Of a DNA stretch of 64,000 nt, positions 61,744-64,000 are shown one piece after another. A program made the translations under genes and the position numbers. Position 1 is the first letter of the stretch. Each line of letters starts with the position of its first letter. The DNA comes from Kaistia geumhonensis (GTDB lineage Bacteria > Pseudomonadota > Alphaproteobacteria > Rhizobiales > Kaistiaceae). The DNA lies in contig NZ_JAUSWJ010000001.1 in the NCBI RefSeq assembly GCF_030815145.1, forward strand, positions 186,001 to 250,000, in the 5' to 3' direction. The notes under the pieces were generated by a model. It saw nothing but the letters and a program-made list of their open reading frames with translations, was not told the DNA's origin and did not search any database.

Positions 61744-62676
61744 ATGAGCAATCGCAGCATCGTCCTCACCCGGTTCGGCGGCACCGAAGCTCTCGAATTC
61801 GCTCCCGCCCCGATTCCGACGCCCGCGCCCGGCGTCGCCGTCGTCCGCGTTCGCGCCGCCGGCATCAACGGCATCGACTGGAAGATCCGCGAGGGCTTCC
61901 TCAAGGACACCAAGCCGGTGGCCTTTCCCCAGCTTGTCGGGATGGAGCTTGCCGGCGAAATCGTCGCTGTCGCAGGGGAAAGCCGCTTCTCCATAGGAGA
62001 TCGCGTGTTCGGCCTCGCCGCTCCCGGGTCGGGGGCCTATGCCGATTTCGTCGCCGTTCCGGAAGATCGGCTCGCGTCGACCCCCGCCGGGCTTTCTGAC
62101 ATCGTCGCCGCGGCGCTTCCGGTCGCCGGGCTGACGGCGTGGCAGATGCTGCATGCGGCCGGCGTGCCCAGGTCCGGACAGACGGTGCTGGTGCACGGCG
62201 CCTCTGGCGGGGTCGGCACGCTGCTGGTGCAGATGGCGAAGTCGCTCGGGCTCACGGTGGTGGCGACAGGATCGACCGCCAGCCTTCCGCATCTGCGCGC
62301 CCTGGGCGTCGACAGGCTGATCGACCGGACGGCCGAGCGGTTCGAGAGCGTCGTCGGGTCGGTCGATCTCGTGATCGACCTCGCCGGCGGCGATGCGCCG
62401 GATCGCTCCTGGGAGCTGCTTCGTGACGGTGGCGCCGTCGTCAGTGCCGTCCGTCCCGACATCGCCGCGCCGCGCGGCGACGGCCGCCGCGGGCTCTGGT
62501 TCATGATGCAGCCCGACAGCGATCGGCTCGCCGCCATCGGCGCCGCGGCCGCCTCCGGTGCTCTGAAGGTGACGATCTCCGAGACTGTCCCGCTCGAAGA
62601 CATCCCGAGCGCGGTGGAGCGCAACCGCACCGGCCATGGCCCCGGCAAGGCCGTCGCCGATCTCACCCTCGCCTGA
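61744..62676 (+). CDS. Zinc-free NADP-dependent quinone oxidoreductase (MDR family)
   Basis: 310 residues from the ATG at 61744 with AAAGGAG upstream. GroES-like N-terminal domain (VRAAGINGIDWKIREG) and nucleotide-binding domain with VLVHGASGGVGTLLVQMAKSLG (quoted in part). No zinc-ligand cysteines, so it is a quinone reductase/crotonyl-CoA-reductase-like MDR. It probably reduces quinones or enones and is likely under the divergent LysR regulator. Confidence 0.9.
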   Translation: MSNRSIVLTRFGGTEALEFAPAPIPTPAPGVAVVRVRAAGINGIDWKIREGFLKDTKPVAFPQLVGMELAGEIVAVAGESRFSIGDRVFGLAAPGSGAYADFVAVPEDRLASTPAGLSDIVAAALPVAGLTAWQMLHAAGVPRSGQTVLVHGASGGVGTLLVQMAKSLGLTVVATGSTASLPHLRALGVDRLIDRTAERFESVVGSVDLVIDLAGGDAPDRSWELLRDGGAVVSAVRPDIAAPRGDGRRGLWFMMQPDSDRLAAIGAAAASGALKVTISETVPLEDIPSAVERNRTGHGPGKAVADLTLA

Positions 62677-62696
62677 AACCGAAAGGACGTCCGATC

Positions 62697-63224
62697 ATGA
62701 CCGATACGTTTCCGCCGCTTCCCGCCGACGATCTCTCGCGCAGCGCGACCATCGTCGCCGCCGACGATCCCGGCCTCGCCCATCTCGGCATAGGCGCGGG
62801 CACCTACACGATCCTCATTTCGGGCGAGCAGACGGACGGCCGCTACACGCTGATCGACATGCTGGTGCCTGCCGGCGGTCCGCCGCCGCACCGGCATGAC
62901 TTTGAGGAGATGTTTCACATCCTTGAAGGCGAACTCGAGGTGACCTTCCGCGGCGAGGTCCACCGTGTGGCAGCCGGACAGACCATCAGCATTCCGGCCA
63001 ACGCCCCACACGGCTTCCGCGTCGTCTCGCCGACGCCGGCCCGCTTCCTCTGCCTGTGCCTGCCGGCCGGGCAGGAGGAGTTCTTCAAGCTGGTCGGCGA
63101 GCCGCTCCCGACGCGGACCACGCCGCCGACACCGCCGACGCCGGATGTCCTCGCCGAGCGCCGCACCATTCTGATGGCCAATGCGCTGCGGTTCAGGAGC
63201 GAGTTCCTGCCACCGTTGAACTAG
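62697..63224 (+). CDS. Cupin-domain protein
   Basis: 175 residues. Cupin motif 1 is PPPHRHDFEEMFHILEGELE with His, His, Glu and later His as metal ligands; motif 2 is IPANAPHGFRV. The single cupin barrel is followed by a Pro/Thr-rich linker and short C-terminal helix. It starts 20 bases after the oxidoreductase stop and is probably in its operon. The reaction is unknown. Confidence 0.88.
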   Translation: MTDTFPPLPADDLSRSATIVAADDPGLAHLGIGAGTYTILISGEQTDGRYTLIDMLVPAGGPPPHRHDFEEMFHILEGELEVTFRGEVHRVAAGQTISIPANAPHGFRVVSPTPARFLCLCLPAGQEEFFKLVGEPLPTRTTPPTPPTPDVLAERRTILMANALRFRSEFLPPLN

Positions 63225-63283
63225 GCAGATCGGCAGCGAACGCCGCGTCGGGATCGCTCCCGCCGCAGCCGCGTTTTCGTGCG

Positions 63284-64000
63284 ATGAAGATCGCAACCTT
63301 CAACGTCAACGGGATCAACGGAAGGCTGCCGGTTCTGCTGCGCTGGCTGGCAGAGGCCGCGCCCGACATCGTCTGCCTGCAGGAGCTGAAGGCGCCGGAC
63401 GAGCGCTTTCCCGGCCGCGCGCTCGAAGTCGCCGGCTATGGCGCGGTTTGGCAGGGACAGCGGGCGTGGAACGGCGTCGCTATTCTGGCGAAGGGCAGGG
63501 TACCCATCGAGACACGGCGTGGTCTGCCCGGCGACGACGAGGACAAACAGAGTCGATACATCGAGGCGGCCGTGAACGGCGTCCTGGTCGGCTGCCTCTA
63601 TCTGCCGAACGGCAATCCGGCACCCGGACCGAAATTCGACTACAAGACGCGGTGGTTCGACAGGTTGAGATCGCATGCGGCCGGGCTGCTCGCGAGCGGT
63701 GCTCCGGTCGTGCTGGCCGGCGATTTCAATGTCATGCCGACCGACCTCGACGTCTACAAGCCGGAGCGATGGACCGATGACGCGCTGTTTCGGCCCGAGA
63801 TGCGCGCCGCGTTTCACGATCTCGTCGCCGATGGCTGGACCGATGCGCTGCGGCACCTCCATCCCGGCGAGACGATCTACACCTTCTGGGATTATCTCCG
63901 GAACGCATACGGGCGCGACGCGGGACTACGGATTGACCATCTCCTTCTCAGTCCCGATCTCGTGCCCCGACTCGCGACGGCCGGCGTCGACCGGGCTGTG
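63284..64000 (+). CDS. xth: Exodeoxyribonuclease III, 3'-truncated by the window
   Basis: 239 codons are present from the ATG at 63284 and the frame is still open at the window end. MKIATFNVNGINGRL, IVCLQELKAPDERFP with the metal Glu, NGVAILAK, LYLPNGN, LAGDFNVMPTDLDVY and RIDHLLLSPDL are the conserved segments of the ExoIII/APE1 family. The enzyme cleaves abasic sites and trims 3' ends. Only the last catalytic His segment is missing. Confidence 0.93.
   Translation, partial: MKIATFNVNGINGRLPVLLRWLAEAAPDIVCLQELKAPDERFPGRALEVAGYGAVWQGQRAWNGVAILAKGRVPIETRRGLPGDDEDKQSRYIEAAVNGVLVGCLYLPNGNPAPGPKFDYKTRWFDRLRSHAAGLLASGAPVVLAGDFNVMPTDLDVYKPERWTDDALFRPEMRAAFHDLVADGWTDALRHLHPGETIYTFWDYLRNAYGRDAGLRIDHLLLSPDLVPRLATAGVDRAV

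Overview
The window is GC-rich chromosomal DNA from an alphaproteobacterium, most likely of the order Hyphomicrobiales (Rhizobiales). The evidence is an EcfG/NepR general-stress pair, an EipB-type envelope protein, an alphaproteobacterial SOS box (GTTC-N7-GTTC) in front of lexA, an AapJ-type amino-acid binding protein, many ABC sugar-uptake operons, and an NDUFS4-type complex I subunit. Genus cannot be fixed from sequence reading alone.

Layout. Bases 1-15.6 kb form a large acid-sugar catabolic locus. It has a truncated thiamine-diphosphate decarboxylase, the tetronate pathway (OtnI, LtnD, OtnK, OtnC, DenD), two short-chain dehydrogenases, an ApnL-like lactonase, an RbsABC-type importer, and two regulators (LacI and GntR/FadR types) with visible operators. 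At 15.9-17.2 kb a 1.2-kb foreign insert carrying one DUF4238 gene sits in the 5' end of dusA, between 22-bp perfect direct repeats. It displaced the old dusA start and supplies a new one. From 17-31 kb come housekeeping and envelope genes: dusA, a SBF-like transporter, cobS/cobT, HIT, an LtaS-like sulfatase with a FemAB-like partner, glycerophosphodiesterase, RidA, EipB, LexA, AapJ, an L,D-transpeptidase, a lipoprotein and MGMT. At 31-36 kb is a MalEFG/UgpC-type sugar importer. From 36-41 kb are three tRNAs (Glu, Pro, Arg), GloA, a double cold-shock protein, DUF192, an NDUFS4-like subunit, kdsA, and a LysR/aldo-keto reductase pair. At 41.8-45.8 kb is a third ABC importer of the iron/polyamine/phosphonate type.

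From 47.5 to 60 kb lies a stress-response island. It holds a 1000-residue multi-PAS HWE kinase, a FAT GUY-type single-domain response regulator, a receiver protein with a C-terminal sigma-region-2-like domain preceded by a tiny NepR-like ORF, a PQQ glucose dehydrogenase, two ferritin-like DUF892 proteins, a DUF4142 protein, the sigma factor EcfG with NepR, and a zinc alcohol dehydrogenase. Six sites reading GGAAC-N17-GTT, all with the same spacing, lie just upstream of genes here, so the island looks like an EcfG regulon packed around its own sigma factor. The right end (60-64 kb) has a NikR-like repressor that has lost its canonical nickel ligands, a LysR/quinone-oxidoreductase pair, a cupin and a truncated exonuclease III.

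The strongest candidate for an undescribed system is the NepR-like/receiver-sigma2 module at 47.5-48.3 kb, which carries its own EcfG-type promoter.
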